Source of the DNA: CAZHNW01 sp942491575
GTDB lineage: Bacteria > Spirochaetota > UBA4802 > UBA5550
Length of the DNA: 64,000 nucleotides
Assembly: GCA_942491575.1 (NCBI GenBank)
Contig: CALOBT010000025.1
Location: 3,224,001-3,288,000 of the forward strand
Direction of reading: 5' to 3'
Shown here: positions 6,784 through 15,911 of the stretch, in pieces
How positions within the stretch are numbered: the stretch's first letter is position 1
Layout of the letters: each line of letters begins with the position of its first letter
Notes under the pieces: generated by a model
What the model saw: the letters and a program-made list of their open reading frames with translations, nothing else
Databases searched by the model: none
What the model was told of the DNA's origin: nothing
Program-made: the position numbers and the translations under genes

Positions 6784-7731
6784 TCAATATAAATGGCAAC
6801 AAACGCTTCCCCCTGCAACATCCCGCTCTACGGGATATTCTTTTTTACAGATATCCATCACATGGGGGCAACGGTTATGAAAGTGACAACCATCAGGGGG
6901 GTTCTCCGGTGAGGGGATCTCCCCTTTCAGGGCGGTAAATCCATGCTTTTCTGCCTTAATTTCCGGGATCGAAGCAATCAGACTTTTTGTATATGGATGA
7001 AGTTGTTCGTGGTAAAGTTCAGTAGTACTCCGGTTTTCAACTATGCGGCCAAGATACATTACAGCAATACGATCGCTCATATGCTCAACCACTGCAAGGT
7101 CATGTGCTACGAAAAGGTAGGTGAGAGAAAGACGCTCCTGCAGTTCCTTCAACAGGTTCAGAATCTGTCCCTGGATTGATACATCAAGGGCGGATACGGG
7201 TTCATCAAGAATAATAAATTTGGGATTCAGGGCAATGGCCCTTGCAATGCCGATACGCTGCCTCTGACCACCGCTGAATTCATGGGGATAACGTTCAACA
7301 TGCTGCGGCCCCAGGCCCACCAGTTCCATAAGTTCGGTGAGACGGTTCTTTATCTCTTCCTTTTTTAAATTTCTGTGAATACGAAGGGGCTCTGAAATAA
7401 TTTTACCCACTGTCATTCTGGGATTCAGAGAGCTGAAGGGATCCTGGAAAACAATCTGAATATTTTCCCTGAATTTACGAAGGCTGTTTCGGTTAAGGGA
7501 ACGGACATCCGTTCCTTCAATCATGACACTACCGGCATCAGGTTCAATGAGACGCAGCATTGACCGTGCAGCGGTTGTTTTCCCGCTGCCGCTCTCTCCC
7601 ACCAGCCCGAGGGTTTCCCCTTTCTCAATAGTGAAACTGATTCCGTCCAGAGCCCTGACTTCCCCCCCCTTTTCCATAAGACCCTTTTTTCTAGAGGAGA
7701 AATATTTTTTTAGACCTTCAACCTGTACCAT
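6784..7731 (-). CDS. ABC transporter ATPase of the oligopeptide/dipeptide class (OppF/DppF type)
   Basis: The protein has 315 residues. Walker A is GESGSGKT (45-52), the signature SGGQRQR is at 153-159, and Walker B IILDEP is around 173-178. The C-terminal peptide-ABC extension (about 232-315) contains the Cys-rich segment HNRCPHVMDIC. QIVFQDPFSSLNPRMTVG is typical of OppF/DppF. It would energise import of peptides, nickel or similar ligands. A ribosome site AGGAAAGG precedes ATG 7731. No permease, binding protein or OppD partner lies beside it, so it is an orphan subunit, possibly paired with genes elsewhere. Confidence 0.92.
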   Translation of the reverse strand: MVQVEGLKKYFSSRKKGLMEKGGEVRALDGISFTIEKGETLGLVGESGSGKTTAARSMLRLIEPDAGSVMIEGTDVRSLNRNSLRKFRENIQIVFQDPFSSLNPRMTVGKIISEPLRIHRNLKKEEIKNRLTELMELVGLGPQHVERYPHEFSGGQRQRIGIARAIALNPKFIILDEPVSALDVSIQGQILNLLKELQERLSLTYLFVAHDLAVVEHMSDRIAVMYLGRIVENRSTTELYHEQLHPYTKSLIASIPEIKAEKHGFTALKGEIPSPENPPDGCHFHNRCPHVMDICKKEYPVERDVAGGSVCCHLY

Positions 7732-7926
7732 AAACCTTTCCTGCAGCTGTTATTATGTAAACCTATTCAGGTCCCGGCTGGAAATGCAACTCATTTTCCG
7801 GGATAAGAACATTGCGGCGGGAATAAGTTATTCAGTGAAAAATATGATATGATTATTGACATACCCGCACCCGCTGTTAAATACTATCACAGTTGCCAGA
7901 AAAATTTCAAACCGGCAGGAATTACC

Positions 7927-8610
7927 ATGAAAAAGATCCTTTTTATCAGCACACTATCCGTCACCCTCCTTATGATGCCCCTCTCAGGTAAGCCTGTCCC
8001 GGAAAAAGAAAAATCAAAAAACTTCTCTACCGTGCTTACAGAATTCCGCTACAGTCTCTTTAATGACCTGGTCTCTGTACCCTCCACCCGGCTCTTTGCC
8101 GAAAAAAGCCCAGCAGCGGAAAAAATTGCACGCAAATGTGAACAATTCTATAACTCACGAAGGGAAGAGATCCGGCAGCACCAGGTCTCTATCCTTCAAC
8201 AGTTCAGGGAGACAAAAATCGATCTTACCGGCATAGAAAAAGATATACACTACAATTCTTTTGATTCGGTATTACGCATAAGCCCCTGGGGCTGGGATAA
8301 AATTTCATCCCCTCCAAAGGAGTACCAGAAAAGCGACCGGGAAATCAATATACTGAAAATTGCCCTCGTGGATCCAACAGGCCATGCTCTATACCTGGTA
8401 AACTTCTACCTGGCTCGGAACCTTCCTCCCGGCGAGATGGGACAGAGGGTATTTAGAAATTCCATAGCGGCCCTTTTGATAAAAACCGAAAAAATCGATG
8501 CCGCTAACTGGAAAATAATAATAGATGAATTTCAGCACGTATATATTCTGCACTTCAATCTCGACCGGAATATAATGAAAATAACTGATATCTATATTCG
8601 AAAAAAATAA
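7927..8610 (+). CDS. Exported protein of unknown function
   Basis: The start at ATG 7927 is set by AGGA upstream and by the signal peptide that begins there (MKKILFISTLSVTLLMM, cleavage near residue 20). The product has 227 residues. The mature part is mixed alpha/beta with a helical first half (KIARKCEQFYNSRREEIRQH) and a strand-rich second half. No family was recognised. It ends 18 nt before the GTG start of the AraC receptor-regulator, so the two are probably co-transcribed and may work together, for example as a periplasmic partner of the sensor domain. Confidence 0.7.
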   Translation: MKKILFISTLSVTLLMMPLSGKPVPEKEKSKNFSTVLTEFRYSLFNDLVSVPSTRLFAEKSPAAEKIARKCEQFYNSRREEIRQHQVSILQQFRETKIDLTGIEKDIHYNSFDSVLRISPWGWDKISSPPKEYQKSDREINILKIALVDPTGHALYLVNFYLARNLPPGEMGQRVFRNSIAALLIKTEKIDAANWKIIIDEFQHVYILHFNLDRNIMKITDIYIRKK

Positions 8611-8628
8611 TTCAACCTGACGAAACCA

Positions 8629-10182
8629 GTGAATTTTAAAAAAATATTTTATTTAATTCTCTTTTTCCTTGCTATTGTTTCAATCACAGCCTGTGAAGAC
8701 AGGAGTGACCTTGTAATTTCAGACTGGGAAATCCTGTACCGCGAAACACCTTCACTGGCAGAAGCCAGGAAATTAACCGGTTGGCAGCCTGTATCACTTC
8801 CTTTCTCCCTGCTTCCACCTTACCGCCTGGAGAAAAGGTACCACTATTTATGGCTTCGGGCCTTCTTTGATGCAGACAACCGAGACGATTCCTGGTATGG
8901 CATCTCTCCCGGCAGAATATACCATACCGATGAACTCTACATTAATGGCCGGCTGGTACACCGTCAGACACCGGATTCAATGAATCACATCCACTCGGCT
9001 CGGCATTACCGGCTATCCCCCGGTGCAATAAAAAAAGGTAAAAATGAAATCTACCTCCGTATAGGTATTTTCGGCTACAATACCGGGGGCATCTCATCGA
9101 CCATAAAACTTCAAAAAGAAAGGAGTTTTCTCCAGAGGGAGTACTTCGATAATTTTTTATTCACCCTGCTTCCCGCGGGTGCCATCGTCCTTTCAGCAGG
9201 CCTTATGCTTCTCTGCCTGGTGGTATTTATGTTCAACCGAAACCAGCACCTTTTGCTTCTCTTTACAGTCTCCCTGGGGATCTATCTCATAAATGAGATT
9301 GTTATATTTCTTCCCATTTCAATTACAGGTTTTGAAACCTTTAATGTTTCCCTTTCCACAATTACTCCCCTCGTGGCGGTGATTCATATTCTCGTGATCC
9401 AGGCAATCTACGGGAAATATGATTTTTTCAGCAACCGGGTGATACTTCCCATTCTCCTGATGATTGCCGCATTTACCCCCTTCACAATTTTCATGACAAG
9501 CTATCCTGTGGCGGTTGCGATACGATATTTCACGGGAATTGGTACCCTGCTTCTAAGTATTCCCACATACTATTACCTTATCTTCCGTCTCAGCAGGTTT
9601 CGCCCCGATCCCTTTCGAACATCCCTCCTGCTCATCTATCTGGGACTTTATACCTTTGTGCTTTCCTATGAAATCGCCGCAATATATTTTGGCCTTCCCC
9701 TCAGGTATCTCCTCACCAGCATTTTCTTCCCCTTCTGGATATTGATCTTTATCTTTATCTATGCGAGGTTGACCATGGAAAACCGCCTGGAAATGCAGCG
9801 CCTGTACAGGGAAATCTCCTCACGAAGCCAAAAACACCTCCCCCTGTCAGAAACAGCGGAAGAAAAAATCAATAGTGTTCTTGAATTTATCAGTAAACAT
9901 CATACTGAGGATATCAGCAGAGAGGGCCTCGCCGCAGCCGTCGACATGAGCCCCAACTACCTCAGCTCCCTTTTCAGGCAGCATACCGGTGAGAGAATCA
10001 GCGATTACATCAACGAAATGCGCATCCGCACCGCAGCGGAAAAACTCCGCCTGGATCCTGAGGCCTCCATTATCAGCATTGCATTCTCCTCCGGATTTGA
10101 CAGCCTTTCAACATTCAACCGTTCCTTTAAAAAGATTTTTAACCAGGCCCCCTCCCTCTACCGCGATTCCACTCCACACTGA
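8629..10182 (+). CDS. Membrane receptor with AraC-type DNA-binding domain (7TMR-DISM-like)
   Basis: The protein has 517 residues from a GTG start. A lipoprotein-like signal ends in SITAC (Cys22). An exported jelly-roll-like domain follows at about 25-165 (WLRAFFDADN, DELYINGRLVHRQ), then about seven membrane spans at 175-390 and a cytoplasmic AraC helix-turn-helix at about 415-515 (GLAAAVDMSPNYLSSLFRQH, IAFSSGFDSLSTFNRSFKK). The layout matches 7TMR-DISM receptors that control transcription directly from the membrane. The outer fold resembles sugar-binding domains of glycosidases, so a carbohydrate ligand is possible. Its target may be the transporter gene just downstream. Confidence 0.85.
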   Translation: MNFKKIFYLILFFLAIVSITACEDRSDLVISDWEILYRETPSLAEARKLTGWQPVSLPFSLLPPYRLEKRYHYLWLRAFFDADNRDDSWYGISPGRIYHTDELYINGRLVHRQTPDSMNHIHSARHYRLSPGAIKKGKNEIYLRIGIFGYNTGGISSTIKLQKERSFLQREYFDNFLFTLLPAGAIVLSAGLMLLCLVVFMFNRNQHLLLLFTVSLGIYLINEIVIFLPISITGFETFNVSLSTITPLVAVIHILVIQAIYGKYDFFSNRVILPILLMIAAFTPFTIFMTSYPVAVAIRYFTGIGTLLLSIPTYYYLIFRLSRFRPDPFRTSLLLIYLGLYTFVLSYEIAAIYFGLPLRYLLTSIFFPFWILIFIFIYARLTMENRLEMQRLYREISSRSQKHLPLSETAEEKINSVLEFISKHHTEDISREGLAAAVDMSPNYLSSLFRQHTGERISDYINEMRIRTAAEKLRLDPEASIISIAFSSGFDSLSTFNRSFKKIFNQAPSLYRDSTPH

Positions 10183-10298
10183 CATTCCCATTTCCTTCCC
10201 CTTTCAAAACAGGCTGGTCACCTGCTACAATCGGTGTCAATGCATAGACATGGCTATTCCCCTGTTTAAGATAAAATAAAAACAGAGGAGAATTTGAC

Positions 10299-11582
10299 AT
10301 GATACATCTCATTACAAAACGCCGGTGGCTTGTTGTAATCGGCGCCATTCTAATCCAGGTTTCCCTGGGCGCCATCTATGCCTGGTCTGTCTTTACTCCA
10401 CAGCTAATTCAATCAGGCTGGACCCGTGTCGATACACAATGGGTTTTTTCAACGGGACTCTTTTTCTTTGCCATTGTGATGATCCTGGGGGGGAAGTTAA
10501 TAAAAACCTGGGGGCCGCGACGCCTCGCACTTCTTGGGGGACTGGTTCTCGGCGTTGGTTACTTTTCCGCAGGAATTATGGGGGGAAGTTCATTCTGGAA
10601 TACAATAATCTGTATCGGAATGATCGGCGGATCCGGTATTGGCCTCGCCTACGTGGTCCCCATCGCGGTGGGTATGCAGTGGTTTCCCGACAGAAAGGGA
10701 ATGATAACCGGTGCTGCCGTGGCGGGTTTCGGTTTCGGAGCCCTCCTCTGGATCTACCTCGCGGGAAGCTGGGGGCACCTCCTGGAACGAATCGGTCTCT
10801 CAGGGACCTTCACTGTCTATGGAATAATTTTTGCAGTAATGATAACTCTCGGGGGCCTCTTCATGATTTTTCCACCTGAAGGGTGGAAACCCCCGGGTTG
10901 GGAAAAGGAAGAAACAGGAACAGCTAATTCCGCGAATGAAATGAGCAGCGGGGAAATGCTTAGGACAGTACAGTTTTACCAGATATTCATCACTTTTCTA
11001 TTCAGCGCCGGGGCAGGTCTCATGGCAATTGGCCTGATGAAACTTTATCCGATGGAGGCCCTTCAGGCTGCGGGATACTCAGGGGAAAAAGCGAGTGTAA
11101 TTGCCGGCACCGCCATGGCGGTCTTCTACAGCATTGCCAATGGCCTCGGGCGTATCGGCTGGGGAACAATCAGTGATTACCTGGGACGTAAAAGTTCTCT
11201 GGTTATCATGACCGCCATCCAGGGGGTAGTAATGATTTCCTTTTCAAGCATGGCGGGGACACCGGCCCTTCTTTTTCTGGGGGCCGCCCTTATCGGCTTC
11301 AACTTCGGTGGAAACTTTGCCCTCTTCCCCTCAATCACCGCCGATACCTTCGGTACCGCCAGTATCGGCAATAACTATCCGTGGATTTTTCTTGCCTACG
11401 GTATAGGTGGAATTGCAGGTCCTATCCTGGGTGGGATTCTCGGCGACATGGGTCAGTTCCCAACGGCGTATGTCACCTGCGGGATTGCCTGTCTCGGTGT
11501 TTCCCTTCTGATAGGCCTTTTGAAAAATCCGGCTTTGTCTCCATCAGCAGAGAGTGAAATTGCTGAGGCTTCAGGTGCATAG
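10299..11582 (+). CDS. OFA-family major facilitator transporter
   Basis: The protein has 427 residues with 12 predicted membrane spans. The N-terminus LIQVSLGAIYAWSVFTPQL and the segment YVVPIAVGMQWFPDRKGMITG are signatures of the oxalate/formate antiporter (OFA) branch of the MFS. Members move monocarboxylates such as oxalate, formate, pyruvate or lactate across the inner membrane. AGAGGAG lies 9 nt before ATG 10299. A strong hairpin terminator follows at 11616-11644, so it is probably transcribed alone or with the upstream regulator. The substrate cannot be assigned from sequence. Confidence 0.88.
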   Translation: MIHLITKRRWLVVIGAILIQVSLGAIYAWSVFTPQLIQSGWTRVDTQWVFSTGLFFFAIVMILGGKLIKTWGPRRLALLGGLVLGVGYFSAGIMGGSSFWNTIICIGMIGGSGIGLAYVVPIAVGMQWFPDRKGMITGAAVAGFGFGALLWIYLAGSWGHLLERIGLSGTFTVYGIIFAVMITLGGLFMIFPPEGWKPPGWEKEETGTANSANEMSSGEMLRTVQFYQIFITFLFSAGAGLMAIGLMKLYPMEALQAAGYSGEKASVIAGTAMAVFYSIANGLGRIGWGTISDYLGRKSSLVIMTAIQGVVMISFSSMAGTPALLFLGAALIGFNFGGNFALFPSITADTFGTASIGNNYPWIFLAYGIGGIAGPILGGILGDMGQFPTAYVTCGIACLGVSLLIGLLKNPALSPSAESEIAEASGA

Positions 11583-11615
11583 ACTCATAGTGTAAATTTC
11601 TATTACTGGCCTGCA

Positions 11616-11644
11616 GGGGATGTCCTGAAAATTCAGGCATCCCC
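11616..11644 (+). terminator. Hairpin terminator after the OFA transporter
   Basis: Arms GGGGATG and CATCCCC enclose an inner stem CCTGA/TCAGG with loop AAAT and one bulged T. It is followed by TCTTTC. It lies 33 nt after the stop codon. Confidence 0.75.
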
Positions 11645-11785
11645 TCTTTCCGCTGATGATGATTCACCTTCAATTTCTTATTTATATCCCGATTCTATAG
11701 ACTGTTTCCATTAATTTTGCCAACAATTGGTAGACATGGACATCACTTTCCGTCATAGTGACAACTCTGCCTGACCAAAAAGATC

Positions 11786-12415
11786 ATGAAAACACGAGAA
11801 CGAATACTTCATACAGCAAGAAATCTCTTTAATCAGAAGGGATGGTCCCGCATTACCACAAATCATATCGCAGCCGAAATGGGTATCAGCCCGGGAAATC
11901 TATATTACCATTTTCAAAACAAGGAAGAGATTGTCCGTGAAATATTCGAAGAGTGGGTAGGTTCCTTCGACCTCCTCTGGCAACGTGAAGAAGACAGGCT
12001 CGCAGAATTAAGTGCTCTCGCTGAAATTGTAGACCGCTCCTGTGAACTTTTTTATGATTATCGTTTCTTTTACATGGAACTGACAACCATTCTTGCCCGT
12101 GATCCGGAACTGTCGAAGCGATATTTAAAAAACCGTAAACTCCGCTTTAAGGATATTGCCTATGTAATTTCACATATTGAGAGTCTTGGCCTCACGTCAT
12201 CCCCCCTGTCGGAGGAAGAACGGGAATCCCTGATTAATATTTTCTGGACGAATTCAGAATTTATTATTTCCGCCATGTATATCTACGGTGATGCCATCAC
12301 AGCCGAATCGATCAAGAAACGGCTTATTCAGCTCGGTTTTATTTTTAAACCCTACCTTAAAAAAGAAATCTGGCAGGGTCTCATGGACCTGGTGAATCCA
12401 TCTCTAAATAAATAA
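11786..12415 (+). CDS. TetR-family transcriptional regulator
   Basis: The protein has 209 residues. The N-terminal TetR helix-turn-helix spans about 5-51 (ILHTARNLFNQKGWSRITTN, MGISPGNLYYHFQNKEEIV). The ligand domain is helical, with acidic and aromatic residues (FYMELTTILARDPELSKRYL). It lies 165 nt upstream of the NrfD-type gene, whose promoter carries two near-identical palindromes, so it probably represses that gene and may respond to an acyl-CoA or similar ligand. The upstream interval (11645-11785) shows no obvious copy of the palindrome, so autoregulation is not evident. Confidence 0.9.
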   Translation: MKTRERILHTARNLFNQKGWSRITTNHIAAEMGISPGNLYYHFQNKEEIVREIFEEWVGSFDLLWQREEDRLAELSALAEIVDRSCELFYDYRFFYMELTTILARDPELSKRYLKNRKLRFKDIAYVISHIESLGLTSSPLSEEERESLINIFWTNSEFIISAMYIYGDAITAESIKKRLIQLGFIFKPYLKKEIWQGLMDLVNPSLNK

Positions 12416-12488
12416 TACCTCCACTTCATTCATCTGACAGAATCTTTTTATTTTTTTATCACTCCGAAAAAATTAATTTAAAAAATTC

Positions 12489-12543
12489 TTGACTGATTAG
12501 AGTAAATACTCTATTTGCAATACATAGAGTATTTACTCTAATC
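12489..12543 (+). promoter_or_regulatory. Promoter with double palindromic TetR-type operator
   Basis: A perfect 20-bp inverted repeat (12495-12514 and 12524-12543, left arm GATTAGAGTAAATACTCTAT, 9-nt spacer) lies 38 nt before the NrfD gene. Each arm contains its own 16-bp near-palindrome TAGAGTA-NN-TACTCTA (12498-12513 and 12525-12540), giving two operator sites 27 bp centre to centre. A -35 box TTGACT (12489-12494) adjoins the first site and the expected -10 region falls inside the repeat, so a bound regulator would block the promoter. The neighbouring TetR gene is the obvious regulator. Confidence 0.8.
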
Positions 12544-12580
12544 GTATCCGGAGTTAGAATTACAAGACAGGGTGACAATT

Positions 12581-13744
12581 ATGAAAACTATCCATGGAAA
12601 AAAAATTCTATTTTCTGCCATATCTCTGACATTTATTATTTCATCACTGCAGATATTCGGTGGTGGTCTCGGGTATACCTCCATGTCAAACCGTATCCCC
12701 TGGGCCCTCTGGATTGTGGGAGACCTGGTACTCATCGCCCTCGGAGGGGGAGCCTTTCTCACGGGATTTCTATACTATATTTTCAGGATTGACTCCCTGA
12801 AACCAATCCTTCCCTCTGCGATACTGGTTGGACTCCTCTGCTACCTATTTACTCCCCTGTTTATAATCTTCGATATAGGCCAGCCGCTTAGATTCTGGTT
12901 TCTCTATACCTACCCGAACTGGGGTGATGGCCTGATACCCCTTTCAATGATGACGGAGGTAGCCTTCTGTGTACTCCTATATCTAACGGTTCTCTGTATT
13001 GAATTTCTGCCCATCAGTCTGAAGCACAATTTCTTTAACCGTTTCCCCCTAATTAAAAATTTTGGTCACTACCTTCATAAAATAATGTGGATATTCGCCG
13101 CTACGGGAACCTTTTTCTCATTTTTTCACCAGGGATCCCTCGGGGGTGTCTTCGGAGTCCTCTACGCACGGCCGGTGTGGTACCGGCCCCATCTCTTTTT
13201 CCTGGCCCTGGCAGGGGCAATGGCAGCGGGTTCCGCCTTCACTCTCCTGGTCACAAAAACCGCCTCACATTTTCAGAGGGATCACATTATTCCGGAGAAT
13301 TCATTTCATACCCTCACAAAAATCTCCGGTATTCTATTTATTGCTTATTTTATTTTTCGCATTATTGACCTTTTCCTGATGGCAACCTTTTACGTCCCTG
13401 CGGGGGGCCGCACCTTTGCATCTCTATGGAAGGGAACCGGGGGTTATCTCCCTCTCGTGCTTGAACTGATGCTTATTCTGGGGCCCGTGGTTTTTTTTAA
13501 CCTGAAGAGATTCCGGGAAAAAACAGTGACATTAATGGCGGGAGCCGTCACCGGTGTATCCGGAATGGTGCTGAATAAAACCGTTATGACCCTTCACGGA
13601 TGTGCTGTACCCCTTTTCCCGTGGCGAAAATTTGAACCCTACATACCATCGGTACATGAGCTGACTATTGCGCTGACCGTTTTTGCTGCAATGGTGTATC
13701 TTTACATTATTGCAGTAAAACACCTGCCGATACTAAAGAAATAA
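12581..13744 (+). CDS. NrfD/PsrC-type quinone-interacting membrane subunit
   Basis: ATG 12581 follows AGGGTGA; an in-frame GTG at 12572 overlaps that ribosome site. The protein has 387 residues and about ten membrane spans. The NrfD/PsrC/HybB character is seen in NRIPWALWIVGDLVLIALGGGAF, in the paired Gly and Pro residues within spans and in HQGSLGGVFGVLYARPVWY. Such subunits exchange electrons between menaquinone and an iron-sulfur or cytochrome partner. No partner gene adjoins it, so it is orphaned. Control by the upstream TetR and closeness to acyl-CoA genes suggest a link between lipid oxidation and the quinone pool, as an inference. Confidence 0.83.
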   Translation: MKTIHGKKILFSAISLTFIISSLQIFGGGLGYTSMSNRIPWALWIVGDLVLIALGGGAFLTGFLYYIFRIDSLKPILPSAILVGLLCYLFTPLFIIFDIGQPLRFWFLYTYPNWGDGLIPLSMMTEVAFCVLLYLTVLCIEFLPISLKHNFFNRFPLIKNFGHYLHKIMWIFAATGTFFSFFHQGSLGGVFGVLYARPVWYRPHLFFLALAGAMAAGSAFTLLVTKTASHFQRDHIIPENSFHTLTKISGILFIAYFIFRIIDLFLMATFYVPAGGRTFASLWKGTGGYLPLVLELMLILGPVVFFNLKRFREKTVTLMAGAVTGVSGMVLNKTVMTLHGCAVPLFPWRKFEPYIPSVHELTIALTVFAAMVYLYIIAVKHLPILKK

Positions 13745-13802
13745 AAAAAATTTTCAGATTTAAATGACGGGGCGGGAAAAGAAAAAACTTCCCCCTCAAA
13801 AA

Positions 13803-13838
13803 AAGAAAGACCGGAAATTTTTCAATCCGGTCTTTCTT
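13803..13838. terminator. Bidirectional terminator between convergent genes
   Basis: Perfect 13-bp arms (13803-13815 and 13826-13838, AAGAAAGACCGGA and its complement) enclose a 10-nt loop. The stem base is A/T-rich on both sides, so it can stop transcripts from the NrfD gene and from the acyl-CoA ligase on the other strand. Confidence 0.85.
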
Positions 13839-13859
13839 ATATGGTTTCTCCCGATACTA

Positions 13860-15773
13860 TTAATCTTCGTACATCTGCTCAATTTCTTTTTTGAAATTAT
13901 TTATTACAACCTTCCGTTTAACCTTCAGGGTGGGGGTCATCTCTCCACTTTCTTCCGTAAACTTTCGTGAAAGGATGGTATAATTCTTCACTCGCTCAAA
14001 ATCCGCCAGTTCCGCATTGGCAATCTGCATATCCTCATCAATGAGGGCCCTTATCTTTTCATTCCGGACAATTTTTTCATCAATTTTTGTACAGACGGGT
14101 ACGGCTCCGTCGTAATTATATTCCAGGGCATCCCTGTCGTAATCTATTCCCTTTTCGTCACAGTACTCGAGGAGGGAGTCAAAATCAGGAACCACCAGTG
14201 CCGCAATATATTTCCTGTCATCCCCAATTGGGACACAGATATCTATCCACCTGCTCAGGGAGAAAAGCCCCTCCACACGCGCGGAGGCAACATTTTTCCC
14301 CGTATCGAGAACCATTATGCCCTTTTTTCTGTCTACAATGCGAATATAGCCGTCAGCTACTTCTTCAACGATGTCACCGGTTTTAAAGAACCCGTCTTCC
14401 GTGAAGGCATCACGCGTCGCCTCTTCATTGTTCCAGTATCCCAGGAAGAGGTTCTCTCCCCGTACCTCCCATTCACCGTCAGCTGCTATTCGCCCCTCCA
14501 CACAGTCAGGGAGCCTTCCCACGGAACCTGGAAGTATTTTACCTTCAGTATTCAGGTTGATGGTATTCCAGGTTTCAGTGAGACCATATCCTTCCATAAT
14601 AACAATCCCCATGGCAAGGAAGGTCTTGCAGAGATCCGCCGGAAGGGATCCCGCCGCAGAGAAGGCGCCGCGGAAGCGCCCCCCGAACCGTTCCCGGACC
14701 TTTGAAAAAACTATTTTATCGTAGAGCCTGTAACGAATTCGGAGCATAAAACCGACGCCCGCGGTAACATCCGTATCTTCCCTGATTGGAATAAAACCAT
14801 GCTCATCCGCGATGGTTTCCATCAGGGTAATTCCGGTTTTCATGGCACGGTTGAATATGGCGCTTTTAACTGCAGACTCGGAGGCCATATTTTTCATTGC
14901 CATGTATACGCGTTCATAGATTCTTGGAACCGATACAAAAATGTGGGGCTTGAAAAGCTGCAGGTCCTCCACAATGGTTTTCGGTGTGGTATAGGCAATG
15001 GTAACCCCCGCCATGGTGGCGCAGCCATGACCGCATTCACGTTCATATGTATGAGAGAGGGGAAGAAAGGATAGAAGCACATTACCCTCATAATAAACAG
15101 GTGCCATTTTCAGATCACGACACACTGCTGTATTAAAACTTAAATGGGTATGCACCGCCCCCTTCGGCACCCCAGTGGTGCCGGAGGTATAGACTATGGT
15201 CATCAGGTCTGTCATCTCCAGGGACCGCCACCGTTTTTCAAAACAGTTCCGGTCAGCAGCAAGCCGGGCAATGCCCAGATTTCGCAGTTCCGCCAGGTTC
15301 ATAACCCGGTCATCACAGCTTTCAAAATCATCTGTGATGACAATGACCTTCTTAAGTGCGGGCATTTTACCCCAGGCATTCATTACCTTTTTAAGCTGCT
15401 CATCCCCGTGAACGTAGAGTATCTTCGAACCGGAATCGTTTATAATGAAGACGATCTCATCTTCCGTCAGTGTTGGGTAAATGCAGACTGTGACTGCAGC
15501 CGCGGAGAGTATCGAATAGTCGGCATGCACCCACTCCGGGCATGTGTGGGACATGATGGCGGCACGGTCACCCTTCTCAAGGCCAAGTTTCATGAGGCCC
15601 GCAGTCAGTTCCTTCACTATACGCCAGACCTCCGCGTAGGTCAGTGATGAGGTAGATCCGTCTTCATTTTTCCACCACTGATAACGCCAGTGGCCGAAAC
15701 GATTTGCATTTCTATTCAACACCGCGGGAGCCGTCAGCTCTTCGATGTACCATCTCTCCGTTGCTTCACCCAT
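13860..15773 (-). CDS. AMP-forming long-chain acyl-CoA synthetase
   Basis: The protein has 637 residues in the long-chain acyl-CoA synthetase branch of the adenylate-forming superfamily. The nucleotide loop YTSGTTGVPKG is at 195-205. MEGYGLTETWNT, the hinge region KTGDIVE and the C-terminal IVDRKKGIMVLDTGKNV follow in order. It activates fatty acids to acyl-CoA using ATP with release of AMP and pyrophosphate, at the membrane or in the cytoplasm. GGAGGT precedes ATG 15773. It is transcribed toward the shared terminator at 13803-13838. Chain-length preference is not readable. Confidence 0.92.
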   Translation of the reverse strand: MGEATERWYIEELTAPAVLNRNANRFGHWRYQWWKNEDGSTSSLTYAEVWRIVKELTAGLMKLGLEKGDRAAIMSHTCPEWVHADYSILSAAAVTVCIYPTLTEDEIVFIINDSGSKILYVHGDEQLKKVMNAWGKMPALKKVIVITDDFESCDDRVMNLAELRNLGIARLAADRNCFEKRWRSLEMTDLMTIVYTSGTTGVPKGAVHTHLSFNTAVCRDLKMAPVYYEGNVLLSFLPLSHTYERECGHGCATMAGVTIAYTTPKTIVEDLQLFKPHIFVSVPRIYERVYMAMKNMASESAVKSAIFNRAMKTGITLMETIADEHGFIPIREDTDVTAGVGFMLRIRYRLYDKIVFSKVRERFGGRFRGAFSAAGSLPADLCKTFLAMGIVIMEGYGLTETWNTINLNTEGKILPGSVGRLPDCVEGRIAADGEWEVRGENLFLGYWNNEEATRDAFTEDGFFKTGDIVEEVADGYIRIVDRKKGIMVLDTGKNVASARVEGLFSLSRWIDICVPIGDDRKYIAALVVPDFDSLLEYCDEKGIDYDRDALEYNYDGAVPVCTKIDEKIVRNEKIRALIDEDMQIANAELADFERVKNYTILSRKFTEESGEMTPTLKVKRKVVINNFKKEIEQMYED

Positions 15774-15911
15774 CTGCTACCTCCAAAACTTTTTCTATTT
15801 TTATCAGGGCTGGGGGAAGTATATTCTGCCTCGCCCTGCAAAACTGTGCGTATTTTAATATCTATTCCATCACCTGCAAGGCTATTAGTATAATCTAAAA
15901 ATTTTCCAGCT

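Noticed and set aside
13764..13970. Small frame on the plus strand with a hydrophobic core
   Set aside because: It spans the shared terminator hairpin and runs into the end of the acyl-CoA ligase gene on the other strand. It has no ribosome site.
15144..15647. Long antisense frame inside the acyl-CoA ligase gene
   Set aside because: The ligase motifs are intact on the minus strand. The antisense translation has no recognisable features and no ribosome site.
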